Assembly: GCA_026985075.1 (NCBI GenBank)
Contig: JALSQX010000074.1
Location: 1 to 64,000, forward strand
Length of the DNA: 64,000 nucleotides
DNA from: Blastocatellia bacterium
GTDB taxonomy: Bacteria; Acidobacteriota; Blastocatellia; HR10; J050
Reading direction: 5' to 3'
This document shows positions 17,443 through 26,598 of this stretch, in pieces. The position numbers and the translations under genes were made by a program. The first letter of the stretch is position 1. Each line of letters begins with the position of its first letter. The notes beneath the pieces are model-generated. The model saw nothing but the letters and a program-made list of their open reading frames with translations. It had not been told where the DNA came from and searched no databases.

Positions 17443-19017
17443 ATGAGAGCTATTGTGATGGCCACGGGCCTGCATCCTGATATCGCAGCCTTGACCGAAC
17501 GGCATCCGGCACCGATGCTCCCCCTGATCGACCGCCCTTTCATTCAACATGTGGTCGAGTATCTCGTCGATCAAGGCGTCACCGAATTCGATTTCATCTT
17601 GAGTCATCTCCCCGAGCAGATCGAACATCTGCTCGGCGATGGTCGGCGGTGGGGCAGCCGATTTCGATTTCACCTGGCTCGAGATCCAATCCGTCCCTAC
17701 GCGCTACTGAGAATGATCCTCACTGGCGAGCAAAAGGACGAGGAGGATGCCCCTCTTCTTCTCGTCCATGCGGACCGATTGCCTCACGTTCGGGTCGAAC
17801 AGACCACTCCTTCCCCCCCCACCACCCTTCCGGTCCTGTTCACCTGGCGTGATCCCTCACGGTCCGGTCCCGAGGACAAGAAGCCTCAGTGGACGGGATG
17901 GGCCTGGATCTCGAGCCATTTGATGCACCGTCTCCCTGAGGAGAGTGACGAGGAGGCGCTCGAGCAGTACCTTCGGGAGCACATGACCGATGAGGACTCA
18001 CACACTGTAGAGGTCCCCCACTGTCTCAGCGTGCGATCGTTCGAAGAACTGCTGGCCGCCCAGCGCACTGTATTAGACAAAGCCTTCCCCGAGCTCCTGC
18101 TCTCGGGCAGGGAGATCGAACCGGGCATCTGGCTGTCGCGGAATGTCAGTCTTCATCCCACGGCTCGACTCATCCCTCCGGTTTATGTGGGGCGCAATTG
18201 TCGCATCGGCGAGGGGGTACAACTGGGCCCCTACGCTGTTGTCGGACATGATTGTGCACTGGATGCCCGCTGCGTGGTCTCCGAATCGGTCATTTTCCCC
18301 GGCAGTTATGTTGGAGAGGCACTGGAACTCGATCACGTCCTGGTGGACAAGAATCGACTCGTCAATGTGCGCCTGGGGGCGGCCGTCTCGATCGCCGATG
18401 ACTTCATTCTCGGCAGCCTCTCAGAGAGCGCCCTTCACTCCTGGATAGCGGGCCTGCTCTCGCGCCTGCTCGCTGCCAGCATCCTGATCTTCACCTGGCC
18501 GCTTCTTTTGTTGACCGCCCTCTATGTGAAGCTCACGCGGCCCGGAGCCGTCGTACAGAAGAGAGAGGTCGTCGCCCTCCCCACCACTCCTGATGAAGCC
18601 CAATGGCGCACGTTTCCGCTCTGGAGTTTCGCTCTCCCCGCCGATCAACCGGAGCGGCCGCGCGATTGGGGATGGCGGGGGCCGTCGGATCTATTGCTCC
18701 GCGCTCTCCCGGCATTGATCAATATCGCCCGCGGCGAGCTGCGGTTCGTCGGCGTCTGTCCCCGCACGCCGGAGGAGATTCGAGCACTCCCCCACGATTG
18801 GCGAGAGCTTTATTTGCGCACCAAGGCGGGGTTGATCACCGAAGCCTTCGTCCACTATGGCGCTCATCCTGATGAGGACGAACTCTACTCGGCCGAGGCC
18901 TTCTATTCGGTGATGGCCAGCCTGCGCCACGACGTGAGCTTGATACTCGGCGCCCTGGGGCGATTCCTCAAGGGAACGAGCGCTCGCCCCATCGCCCTGG
19001 AGCAACAGGAGAGTTGA
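17443..19017 (+). CDS. Three-domain pseudo-enzyme: nucleotidyltransferase-like, left-handed beta helix, sugar-transferase-like
   Basis: This 524-residue protein starts at an ATG after GAGGAGG. Residues 1 to about 210 follow the NDP-sugar pyrophosphorylase pattern (MRAIVMATGLHPDIAALTE, then HPAPMLPLIDRPFIQHVVEY). The GGxGTR loop is lost and the PKP lysine is Ala. Residues about 225-320 are hexapeptide repeats of a left-handed beta helix (IGEGVQLGPYAVVGHDC). Residues about 335-515 begin with a hydrophobic helix and then resemble the sugar-transferase C terminus (ALPALINIARGELRFVGVCP, then KAGLITE). The catalytic Asp-Glu position is Arg420-Ala421. It is probably non-catalytic and may act as a scaffold or allosteric partner of the intact transferase. 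Confidence 0.75.
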   Translation: MRAIVMATGLHPDIAALTERHPAPMLPLIDRPFIQHVVEYLVDQGVTEFDFILSHLPEQIEHLLGDGRRWGSRFRFHLARDPIRPYALLRMILTGEQKDEEDAPLLLVHADRLPHVRVEQTTPSPPTTLPVLFTWRDPSRSGPEDKKPQWTGWAWISSHLMHRLPEESDEEALEQYLREHMTDEDSHTVEVPHCLSVRSFEELLAAQRTVLDKAFPELLLSGREIEPGIWLSRNVSLHPTARLIPPVYVGRNCRIGEGVQLGPYAVVGHDCALDARCVVSESVIFPGSYVGEALELDHVLVDKNRLVNVRLGAAVSIADDFILGSLSESALHSWIAGLLSRLLAASILIFTWPLLLLTALYVKLTRPGAVVQKREVVALPTTPDEAQWRTFPLWSFALPADQPERPRDWGWRGPSDLLLRALPALINIARGELRFVGVCPRTPEEIRALPHDWRELYLRTKAGLITEAFVHYGAHPDEDELYSAEAFYSVMASLRHDVSLILGALGRFLKGTSARPIALEQQES

Positions 19018-19087
19018 AGAGGATGGAACGAGGCGGACAGCAGCCGAGCGTTCATCGACGCAACCAAATCCGAGGAGCGTGAATCTT

Positions 19088-20086
19088 ATGAGTTCGGTAC
19101 CCTCTCGGCGAACGATGACGACCCTGGAATCCCATCCCACATCGGGTACGACGGATCGGCAAACCGTGCTTCGGCTTCGGCGTCGGGCCATCGAGCTCGG
19201 ACACCTGGAAGCCTGGCTCACTCAAGGGCGAGGCTCATTCCACTTCGAAAATGTGCGCGCCCTCCGATCTCTCCTTCGCTTCGGACTGCGGGTGATGGGA
19301 CTGCTCGCGCGCGGCGAACGAAACGCGCTCCATCCGGTAGTGCGCGAGATTCGACTCGCCTTTCCCCGGCTTCCGGAGGCATTTTGCGGATTCCGACTCC
19401 TCCACCTTTCCGACCTCCACGTCGATGCCATCGCTGGCTTCGCCGATGCCGTTGCTGACCGGCTTCAATCGCTCCAGGTGGACCTCTGTGTGCTGACCGG
19501 CGATTATCGCTTCGAAGTGTATGGTCCCTGTCACAACGTCTACGCCAACATGGAGAAAATTCTCCGCCACATCCGCGCTCGCGAGGGGATCGTCGGCATT
19601 CTGGGTAATCACGACTTCGCCGAAGAAGCCGTCGAGCTGGAACGCATGGGCGTGCGCATGCTGGTGAACGACGCCTGGGAACTCCGACGGCATCAGGAGA
19701 GCCTGTGGTTCATCGGCCTGGACGATCCCCATTACTATGGCTGTGATGATCTGTCCGGCGCCATGACGAGGGTTCCCGACGAGGCGTTCAAAATTCTCCT
19801 CGTGCATACGCCGGAACTCTTCCGAGAGGCGGAAGAGTACGGCATCGACCTCTACCTCTGCGGTCACACTCACGGAGGACAAATCTGTCTGCCGGGCATC
19901 GGCCCCCTGCTCGTCAATGCGAGCTGCCCGCGCAAATATACCCGCGGCGTATGGCGGTATAAAACCCTCACCGGGTACACCAGCTCGGGCGTGGGATCAT
20001 CCCTGCTGCCGGTTCGGTTCAACTGTCCACCAGAAATTGGCCTCATCGAATTACGCTGTCCGCGTCATCATGCTCATCGATTGTGA
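19088..20086 (+). CDS. YkuE-like calcineurin-fold metallophosphoesterase
   Basis: This 332-residue protein has all the metal-binding motifs of the YkuE/LpxH-like metallophosphoesterase group. They are LLHLSDLHVD (about residue 103), VLTGDYRFE, GILGNHD, LLVHTPELF and LCGHTHGGQICLPG. The first 90 residues are basic and poorly conserved, with a weak hydrophobic stretch near the middle, so the protein may associate with the membrane. An ATG at 19088 with GAGGAG about 10 bases upstream is preferred over a GTG at 19079. Known relatives hydrolyse phospholipid-type or isoprenoid phosphoesters; here it ends the polysaccharide operon and may act on a polyprenyl phosphate or lipid, by inference. Confidence 0.82.
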   Translation: MSSVPSRRTMTTLESHPTSGTTDRQTVLRLRRRAIELGHLEAWLTQGRGSFHFENVRALRSLLRFGLRVMGLLARGERNALHPVVREIRLAFPRLPEAFCGFRLLHLSDLHVDAIAGFADAVADRLQSLQVDLCVLTGDYRFEVYGPCHNVYANMEKILRHIRAREGIVGILGNHDFAEEAVELERMGVRMLVNDAWELRRHQESLWFIGLDDPHYYGCDDLSGAMTRVPDEAFKILLVHTPELFREAEEYGIDLYLCGHTHGGQICLPGIGPLLVNASCPRKYTRGVWRYKTLTGYTSSGVGSSLLPVRFNCPPEIGLIELRCPRHHAHRL

Positions 20087-20174
20087 ATGAGAGGGTGAGA
20101 AGGGTGAGGAGAGAGCCGTCATCTCCGCGCCCCGCGGGCCATTCCTCTCACCCCCTCTTCATGAGGAGGTGCCT

Positions 20175-22076
20175 ATGGCGTTAAGGAAAGAGCGCATCCG
20201 TTTCGTGGATCCATTCATGGGTCATCAGGCACGTCGGCTCCATCTGACCGAGCCCGATTACACCCGACCGCTCCTGGAGATGACGCCCGAACAAAAGGAG
20301 CGGATCATGGACAAACTCGCCTTCCTCTATGGCGAGGAGCGGGCGCGCAAATGCTTTGTCGAGCTGGAACGGATCATGCGCGTCTACTACGCTCACAAGA
20401 CGCCGGAGATGATCGAAGAGGACAAAACGTTCGATCCCGCTCAACGCTTCACCGAGCGAGACATCATCCTCATCACCTATGGAGATCTCATTCGCAGTCC
20501 GGGGAAAGCGCCCTTGCGCGCGCTCTCGGATTTCCTCAACGTCTTCATGCGCGGCGCCATCAACACCATCCACATTCTTCCCTTCTTCCCGTACTCCTCG
20601 GATCGGGGATTCGCCGTCATCGATTTCGAGCAGGTTGACCCCCGGTTGGGGAGTTGGGAAGACATCGAAGAACTGAGCCTCCACTTCCGGCTCATGTTCG
20701 ACGGCGTCTTCAATCATGTCTCGTCCAAGAGCCGCTGGTTCCAGGAGTTCTGCAATGGGAACCCCCGCTACCAGAATTACTTCATCAGCTTTTCGACCAA
20801 AGAAGCGATCAGTCCCGATCACCTCAAGCTCATCCTGCGTCCGCGGACCACGGATTTGCTCACCGGTTTCCACACCATCAACGGGATGAAGTACGTGTGG
20901 ACGACGTTCAGTCCGGATCAAATCGACCTCAACTACAAAAACGAAGAGGTTCTGCTCCGCGTGATCGAGATTCTCCTCTACTACGTCCGACGAGGCGCTG
21001 ATATTATTCGGCTCGACGCCGTCACCTATCTGTGGAGCGAATTGGGGACTTCGTGCGCTCACTTGAAACAAACGCACGTCGTGGTTCAACTCTTTCGCGC
21101 CGTCCTCGATGTCGTCGCGCCGCGAGTGGCCCTCATCACCGAGACGAACGTCCCTCATGAGGAGAACATCAGCTATTTCGGCGATGGTCAGAACGAAGCC
21201 CAGATGGTGTATAACTTCGCCTTGCCCCCGTTGGTGCTCTACACTTTCCTGACAGGGAATTGCCGGAAACTTGCCGAGTGGGCGAGCACCCTGGAGAGAG
21301 TCTCCGATACAGCCACGTATTTCAATTTCCTCGATTCGCACGATGGCATCGGCCTGATGGCCGTCAAGAATATCCTTCGGTCGGAGGAGATCGATTTTCT
21401 CGTCGAGAAGGCGCGGCAACACGGGGGACTCGTCTCATATAGACTCGATGGAGATGGCACCCAGAGTCCCTACGAATTGAACATCACCTGGTACAGCGCC
21501 CTGAACTGCGAAGATGCCGATGAGAGCCTCGACCTGCAGGTGGATCGATTCGTCGCCTCTCGCGCCATCGCCCTCGTCCTGATGGGCGTACCGGGCATCT
21601 ATTTTCACGGCTTGTTCGGCAGTCCGAATGACCGAGACGCCATTCTCCATGGAGGCGAACCGCGCAGCATCAATCGCAAGGTCGTCGACGAGCGGGCCTT
21701 GTTCGAGACGTTCTCCGATCCTTCCTCTTCCGCTTACAAGATCGCCAAGCGGTTCGGCGATCTCATCGAAAAGCGCATTCAGATGCCCGCTTTCCACCCG
21801 AACAGTACCCAGCGCATTCTGTTCATTGATGATGCCGTCTTCTGCGTTCTCCGCGAAGCGCCCGACGGCCGCCAAATCGTTCTGGCTCTGACCAATGTGA
21901 CAGCCAGGGAACAGTCGGTGGACATTTCCGGCGAAGAGATCGGCTGGTGGTGCGAGGTCTGGACGGACGTCGTATCCGAAACCGCGTTGACCATGAACAA
22001 CGGCAAACTCTCGGTGAGATTAAAACCCTATCAGGTCATGTGGCTCACTCCTCAGGGCATGGCCGACCAGACATGA
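20175..22076 (+). CDS. GH13 subfamily 18 sugar phosphorylase (sucrose- or glucosylglycerate-phosphorylase type)
   Basis: This 633-residue cytoplasmic enzyme has the GH13 (alpha/beta)8 barrel of the retaining phosphorylases. Catalytic residues are visible: nucleophile Asp281 in IIRLDAVTYLW, acid/base Glu323 in ITETNVPHEENISYFG and Asp390 in FLDSHDG. The EAQMVYNFALPPLVLY segment is characteristic of subfamily 18. The TETNVPH form is, as I recall it, more like glucosylglycerate or sucrose-6-phosphate phosphorylases than classical sucrose phosphorylase, so the acceptor is left open. No signal peptide is present. The ATG at 20175 follows GAGGAGG. About 120 residues precede the barrel core, longer than in the classical enzymes. 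It would yield glucose-1-phosphate, possibly feeding NDP-sugar supply. Confidence 0.85.
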   Translation: MALRKERIRFVDPFMGHQARRLHLTEPDYTRPLLEMTPEQKERIMDKLAFLYGEERARKCFVELERIMRVYYAHKTPEMIEEDKTFDPAQRFTERDIILITYGDLIRSPGKAPLRALSDFLNVFMRGAINTIHILPFFPYSSDRGFAVIDFEQVDPRLGSWEDIEELSLHFRLMFDGVFNHVSSKSRWFQEFCNGNPRYQNYFISFSTKEAISPDHLKLILRPRTTDLLTGFHTINGMKYVWTTFSPDQIDLNYKNEEVLLRVIEILLYYVRRGADIIRLDAVTYLWSELGTSCAHLKQTHVVVQLFRAVLDVVAPRVALITETNVPHEENISYFGDGQNEAQMVYNFALPPLVLYTFLTGNCRKLAEWASTLERVSDTATYFNFLDSHDGIGLMAVKNILRSEEIDFLVEKARQHGGLVSYRLDGDGTQSPYELNITWYSALNCEDADESLDLQVDRFVASRAIALVLMGVPGIYFHGLFGSPNDRDAILHGGEPRSINRKVVDERALFETFSDPSSSAYKIAKRFGDLIEKRIQMPAFHPNSTQRILFIDDAVFCVLREAPDGRQIVLALTNVTAREQSVDISGEEIGWWCEVWTDVVSETALTMNNGKLSVRLKPYQVMWLTPQGMADQT

Positions 22077-22405
22077 TCCATGGCGATGATGGGTGATGCG
22101 CCAGCGCGAGTCGCGATCGGAAACGCTCGTCTCAAGCCGATCCATCCACGCTCTTCTCGTTCGCTGGGGCTTCTGCCCGAGGTGGCATTGGAGGCGTAGA
22201 CCCGCTGACCGGGAACTACTGCTGAAAAGCCCTCGCGATTCATATGTGAACGATCGGTTTCAGAATTGAAACATTCCTGTTTCCCCACTTCTCACCACCC
22301 TCTCTCCGGCGCATCAGGAGTTGCTTATAAACGTCAATTTTTTGAATGACTTACACTTTTATCCCTATGGTATCCCCGCGCCCATTGGCATATGTCGATC
22401 CTTTC

Positions 22406-22421
22406 GGGCACGGGAGTTGCA
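22406..22421 (+). promoter_or_regulatory. Candidate sigma-54 (-24/-12) promoter for the kinase cluster
   Basis: The 16-base element GGGCACGGGAGTTGCA matches the sigma-54 consensus TGGCACG-N4-TTGCA at every consensus position except the first, with correct GG-to-GC spacing. It points toward the hybrid kinase gene at 22855, and a start site would fall near 22432, giving a leader of about 420 bases. No enhancer-binding regulator is encoded in the window, so activation would need one elsewhere. Confidence 0.5.
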
Positions 22422-22788
22422 ATAGTCATCCGGCGAGAGAACGTGAGGCTGGGGAGATCATGTACAGAGGGCGACAGGAAAGTGAGTCAACCGTGACGCG
22501 CTCTCCGAATGCCGCGCTCTCTCAACCATGAACGATGGCCGTCCGACGGGGATGGATGATTCTCGTCGAACGGGCATGGAGGAAAATGAGATGGTATATG
22601 GCTCAAGGCAGGGTCCATACCTGAATGGCGGCAGCCTGCCTGAATGAAGATTGGTGATGCTCGTCGATTCGTGGCGGTCGATCGTATCCCCCAGAGTCGC
22701 TCATGGGCGTGGAAGCGTCACAGTCGAATGAGAAGCATGAGAGATGACCACTCCTTGATCCACCCTGTGTCCTGTCGAGAGGCACGGG

Positions 22789-22805
22789 CCGTTTCTGAGA
22801 AACGG
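22789..22805 (+). repeat. Perfect inverted repeat upstream of the first hybrid kinase
   Basis: CCGTTTC at 22789-22795 and GAAACGG at 22799-22805 form a perfect 7-bp inverted repeat around TGA. It ends about 50 bases before the start codon at 22855. It could be a dimeric regulator site or a small hairpin in the leader; neither can be decided here. Confidence 0.4.
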
Positions 22806-22854
22806 GTAACACCGAGAGCCGGCATGAACGTGCCCATTTATCAGGAGATATAAC

Positions 22855-25800
22855 ATGATGCGAGCCAAGCTTCGCCATAGCCTCATGGGATTAAAACGCG
22901 CCTTATGGGCGCTCTGGGAAGGCGCAGGGAAATATCGCTATCTGGTTGATGCGACGACCGACGCCATCATCTGCGTTGACGAACGGGGACGGATTTGCGA
23001 GTTCAATCGCGCGGCCGAGCAAATGTTCGGCTACGCCAGAACCGAGATCCTTGGAAAGCCTTTGACCGGGCTCATGCCCGAACGGTTCCGCGATCGACAT
23101 CGAGCGGCGTTTGAGCATTATCGGACCACCGGTCAGCGCCGCCTTTCTCACTGGCAGAACATAGAACTCATCGGGCTCACCAAAGATGGGCGAGAGATCC
23201 CTCTGGAAGTTTCTTTTTCTTCCTTTGAAATGAAAGGACGGAGATTCTTCGCCGGCATCCTCCGCGACCTCACCGAGCGGAAACAGACCGAGGAGCAGCT
23301 CCGCAAGCTCTCCCGCGCCGTCGAGCAGAGTCCGAGCATTGTGATGATCACCGATACTCAAGGGCGCATCGAATATGTCAATCCCAAGTTCACCGAAGTC
23401 ACCGGTTACACGTTGGCGGAGGTGGAGGGGAAAAATCCGCGCATTCTGAAATCGGGCGAAACGCCACCAGAGGTGTATGAGCAACTCTGGGAAACGATCA
23501 CCACCGGTGGCGAATGGCGCGGCGAATTCCATAACAAGAAGAAGAATGGGGAACTCTATTGGGTCTCGGCGTCGATTTCACCGGTCAAGGACGCTCAAGG
23601 AGAGATCACCCACTTCATTAGCATTCAGGAAGACATTACCGAGCGGAAGCGCGTCGAGGAAGAACGCGCTCGATTGAGCGCCATCCTGGAATTGACGACG
23701 GACCTCGTGGGAATTGCGACTCCGAAAGGAGAGATCATCTATCTGAATCGAGCTGGCCGTGAGATATTGGGGTGGTCTGAGGATGTCCATCTGCGCACTG
23801 CCGATGCTTATCCTCCCGAAGCACGAGAGTTGATCCTGGAGAAAGCCACATTCACAGCTCTCCATGAAGGTATCTGGCAGGGCGAAACGAGCATGATCAC
23901 GCGAGAGGGAAAGATCATTCCCGTCTCGCAAGTGATCATCGCTCATAAAAATCGCCGGGGTGAAGTAGAATACCTATCGACCATTGCTCGCGATATCAGC
24001 GACCGGAAACGCGCCGAAGAGGAGCTCAAGAAGAGTTACCGCGTGCAATGCTTACTGAACGATCTCCTGAGCATTTCGCTGAAGCAGAGTTCACTCGATG
24101 ACGCCTTGGACCATGCTTTGGATCTACTCCTTTCCGTACCCTGGCTGCCCACGCGACCTCAGGGCGGGATTTTTCTCGTGGACGAGGATGAGCAAACGCT
24201 CGTGCTGAAAGCTCAAAGAGGACTGGCGCCGCCTGTCCTCAAGATGTGCGCCCGCGTTCCCTTCGGACGATGCCTCTGTGGGCGCGCCGCCGCCAGTGGC
24301 CAACTTCAATTTGCTGACTGCCTCGATGATCGTCATGAAACCCGGTATGAAGGGATCACGGGACACGGACATTATAATGTTCCCATTCTGCTCGACGGCA
24401 AGATCCTGGGCGTCATTGTGCTTTATTTGAATGAAGGTCATCGATCCACGGCACAAGAGGTTGCTTTCCTGGAAGCCGTGGCCCACACACTGGCCGGTCT
24501 CATCAACCGGAAACGCGCCGAAGAGGAACTCAAAGAGGCCAAGGAGGCGGCTGAAGCGGCGACCCGGGCCAAGAGCGAATTCCTGGCCAACATGAGCCAC
24601 GAGATTCGCACGCCGATGAATGCTATCATCGGCATGACCGGTCTGTTACTGGATACCGAATTGACGTCAGAGCAACGAGAGTTCGTCGAGACGATTCGCA
24701 CCAGCGGCGACGCCCTGCTCACCATCATCAACGAGATCCTGGACTTCTCCAAGATCGAGGCCGGGAAGATGGAACTCGAACAGCAGCCTTTCGATCTGCG
24801 TGACTGCGTGGAGGAAGCCCTCGATCTGGTCGCCACCAAAGCTGCTGAGAAGAGATTAGACCTGGCCTATCTCATCGATCCATCCGTCCCCAACACGCTC
24901 GTCGGCGACGTGACGCGACTCCGGCAAATTCTGGTCAACCTCCTCAGCAACGCTGTGAAGTTCACCGATGAAGGAGAAGTGGTCGTCTCGGTGACCAATC
25001 GCGGATCGCGACGACCGGATGGCGATTCGCCGGCCGATGACGCAGACCGGAATCGGACTTCGCGCCGCACACCTTACGAGATTCACTTCGCCGTCAAAGA
25101 CACGGGCATCGGCATCCCTCAAGATCGCATGGATCGACTGTTCCAATCGTTCAGCCAGGTGGATGCGTCGACCACCCGTCGATATGGAGGAACTGGTCTG
25201 GGACTGGCCATCAGCAAGCGCCTGGCTGAGATGATGGGAGGCACGATGTGGGTGGAGAGCGAAGTGGGGCGAGGTTCGACGTTTCATTTCACCATCTTGG
25301 CCGAACCGGCGCCCGGTCAATCCCGCCGTTACCTGCATCATAATCAGCCGCAACTGGCCGGAAAACGCGTCCTCATTGTTGATGATAATGCTACCAATCG
25401 ACGCATTCTCACGCTGCAAACGCAGTCCTGGGGCATGATGCCTCGCGCCGCGGCGTCCGGCGCTGAAGCCCTGGAATGGATTCGGCGCGGCGATCCCTTC
25501 GATGTGGCCATTCTCGATATGCACATGCCCGAGATGGACGGGCTCGCGCTGGCCGCTGAAATCCGAAAGTACCGAGATGCCCAGAAGCTCCCCTTGATCA
25601 TGCTCACCTCACTTGGTCCCCGAACGAGCGATGAGGATTCGCCCTATTTCGCCGCTTTTCTGACCAAACCGATCAAGCCCTCGCAATTGTATAACGCGCT
25701 CCTCACCGTGTTCGACGGACAACCGGTTTCGATTACCTCATCGCCCCATCGACCGCAGATCGATCCTCATCTGGCTCAACGACGGCCGCTCCGCATTCTC

Positions 25801-26598
25801 CTGGCCGAAGATAATGTGGTGAATCAAAAAGTCGCCCTGCGCATCCTCGAGAAGATGGGTTACCGCGCTGATGTGGCGGCCAACGGTCTGGAAGTCCTTC
25901 AAGCCCTCGAGCGACAATCCTATGACGTCGTGCTCATGGACGTACAGATGCCCGAAATGGATGGATTGGAAGCCAGCCGTCGCATCTGTCAGCGTTGGCC
26001 GCGCCAACAGCGCCCGCGCATCATCGCCATGACGGCCAACGCCATGCAAGGCGATCGCGAAGAATGTCTGGCCGCGGGCATGGACGATTACATCAGCAAG
26101 CCCGTTCGACCGGAGGAACTCCAAGCGGCCTTAGAACGCTGCCCTTCACGTTCGATGACGGAGCGATGGGCATCTTCCAATGGCGACGCCGACCCCCCGC
26201 TCGATCCGGACACTTTGGATGCACTCCGCGCGCTGCAGGATGACGATGACGAGACCGATCTCCTCTCCGAACTCGCCGGGTTATTCCTCGCCGACGCGCC
26301 GTCTCACCTGACCCGCATCCGCCAGGCTATCGAGCACGGCGATGCGCAGACCTTGGAGCGAGCGGCGCACACGTTGAAAAGCAGCAGCGCCAATCTAGGG
26401 GCCCGGCGCTTCTCGGCGCTCTGTTTTGAGCTGGAGAAGAGAGGGCGCGCCGGGACGGTAGATGATGATGCCGGACGTCTGATCACCGAGCTGGAGGCGG
26501 AGTTCGAACGGGTGCGCGAAGCGCTCACGCAATATCACTTGAACCCTTCAACCATCTCTGGGGAGGATGACGATGACCGACCAACTGGCCTGGCCTGA
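22855..26598 (+). CDS. Hybrid histidine kinase PAS3-GAF-HisKA-HATPase-REC2-Hpt
   Basis: This 1247-residue protein has no obvious membrane helix and is probably a cytoplasmic sensor. In order it has three PAS domains (about 27-140, 150-270, 275-395) and a GAF domain (about 405-550). The HisKA domain has His582 in [17 protein letters not shown], followed by the ATPase domain (about 625-820, [12 protein letters not shown]). Receiver one has Asp888, receiver two has Asp1029 ([13 protein letters not shown]), and the Hpt domain has His1172 ([13 protein letters not shown]). It can therefore run a whole phosphorelay internally. AGGAGA precedes the ATG. The PAS sequences do not reveal a cofactor. It overlaps the next kinase by about 26 bases, so the two are translationally coupled. 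Confidence 0.93.
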   Translation: MMRAKLRHSLMGLKRALWALWEGAGKYRYLVDATTDAIICVDERGRICEFNRAAEQMFGYARTEILGKPLTGLMPERFRDRHRAAFEHYRTTGQRRLSHWQNIELIGLTKDGREIPLEVSFSSFEMKGRRFFAGILRDLTERKQTEEQLRKLSRAVEQSPSIVMITDTQGRIEYVNPKFTEVTGYTLAEVEGKNPRILKSGETPPEVYEQLWETITTGGEWRGEFHNKKKNGELYWVSASISPVKDAQGEITHFISIQEDITERKRVEEERARLSAILELTTDLVGIATPKGEIIYLNRAGREILGWSEDVHLRTADAYPPEARELILEKATFTALHEGIWQGETSMITREGKIIPVSQVIIAHKNRRGEVEYLSTIARDISDRKRAEEELKKSYRVQCLLNDLLSISLKQSSLDDALDHALDLLLSVPWLPTRPQGGIFLVDEDEQTLVLKAQRGLAPPVLKMCARVPFGRCLCGRAAASGQLQFADCLDDRHETRYEGITGHGHYNVPILLDGKILGVIVLYLNEGHRSTAQEVAFLEAVAHTLAGLINRKRAEEELKEAKEAAEAATRAKSEFLANMSHEIRTPMNAIIGMTGLLLDTELTSEQREFVETIRTSGDALLTIINEILDFSKIEAGKMELEQQPFDLRDCVEEALDLVATKAAEKRLDLAYLIDPSVPNTLVGDVTRLRQILVNLLSNAVKFTDEGEVVVSVTNRGSRRPDGDSPADDADRNRTSRRTPYEIHFAVKDTGIGIPQDRMDRLFQSFSQVDASTTRRYGGTGLGLAISKRLAEMMGGTMWVESEVGRGSTFHFTILAEPAPGQSRRYLHHNQPQLAGKRVLIVDDNATNRRILTLQTQSWGMMPRAAASGAEALEWIRRGDPFDVAILDMHMPEMDGLALAAEIRKYRDAQKLPLIMLTSLGPRTSDEDSPYFAAFLTKPIKPSQLYNALLTVFDGQPVSITSSPHRPQIDPHLAQRRPLRILLAEDNVVNQKVALRILEKMGYRADVAANGLEVLQALERQSYDVVLMDVQMPEMDGLEASRRICQRWPRQQRPRIIAMTANAMQGDREECLAAGMDDYISKPVRPEELQAALERCPSRSMTERWASSNGDADPPLDPDTLDALRALQDDDDETDLLSELAGLFLADAPSHLTRIRQAIEHGDAQTLERAAHTLKSSSANLGARRFSALCFELEKRGRAGTVDDDAGRLITELEAEFERVREALTQYHLNPSTISGEDDDDRPTGLA

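Larger units (their letters stand above)
22077..22854. other. 778-base intergenic region
   Basis: I see no convincing gene here. A 61-codon open frame at 22346-22531 has no ribosome-binding site and no recognisable sequence. An AT-rich patch around 22321-22370 contrasts with the G+C-rich surroundings and holds a weak sigma-70-like pair (TTGAAT at 22342, 18 bases, TATGGT at 22366). Just downstream is a sigma-54-like element, and near the end is a perfect inverted repeat; both are listed separately. No tRNA or riboswitch signature was recognised. Confidence 0.6.

Noticed and set aside
20089-20160. Possible terminator after the polysaccharide operon
   Set aside because: A purine-rich stretch near 20090 can pair imperfectly with CCTCTCACCCCCT near 20144, but with a mismatch and bulge, a long loop and no T-run.
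20181-21422. 413-codon minus-strand open frame over the GH13_18 gene
   Set aside because: Antisense shadow with no domain; the plus-strand product has an intact catalytic triad.
22346-22531. 61-codon open frame in the long gap upstream of the first kinase
   Set aside because: No ribosome-binding site, no family resemblance, and it overlaps the sigma-54-like element.
22077-22854. Riboswitch or tRNA in the 778-base gap
   Set aside because: I looked for T-loop and c-di-GMP riboswitch core sequences and saw none; only short inverted repeats are present.
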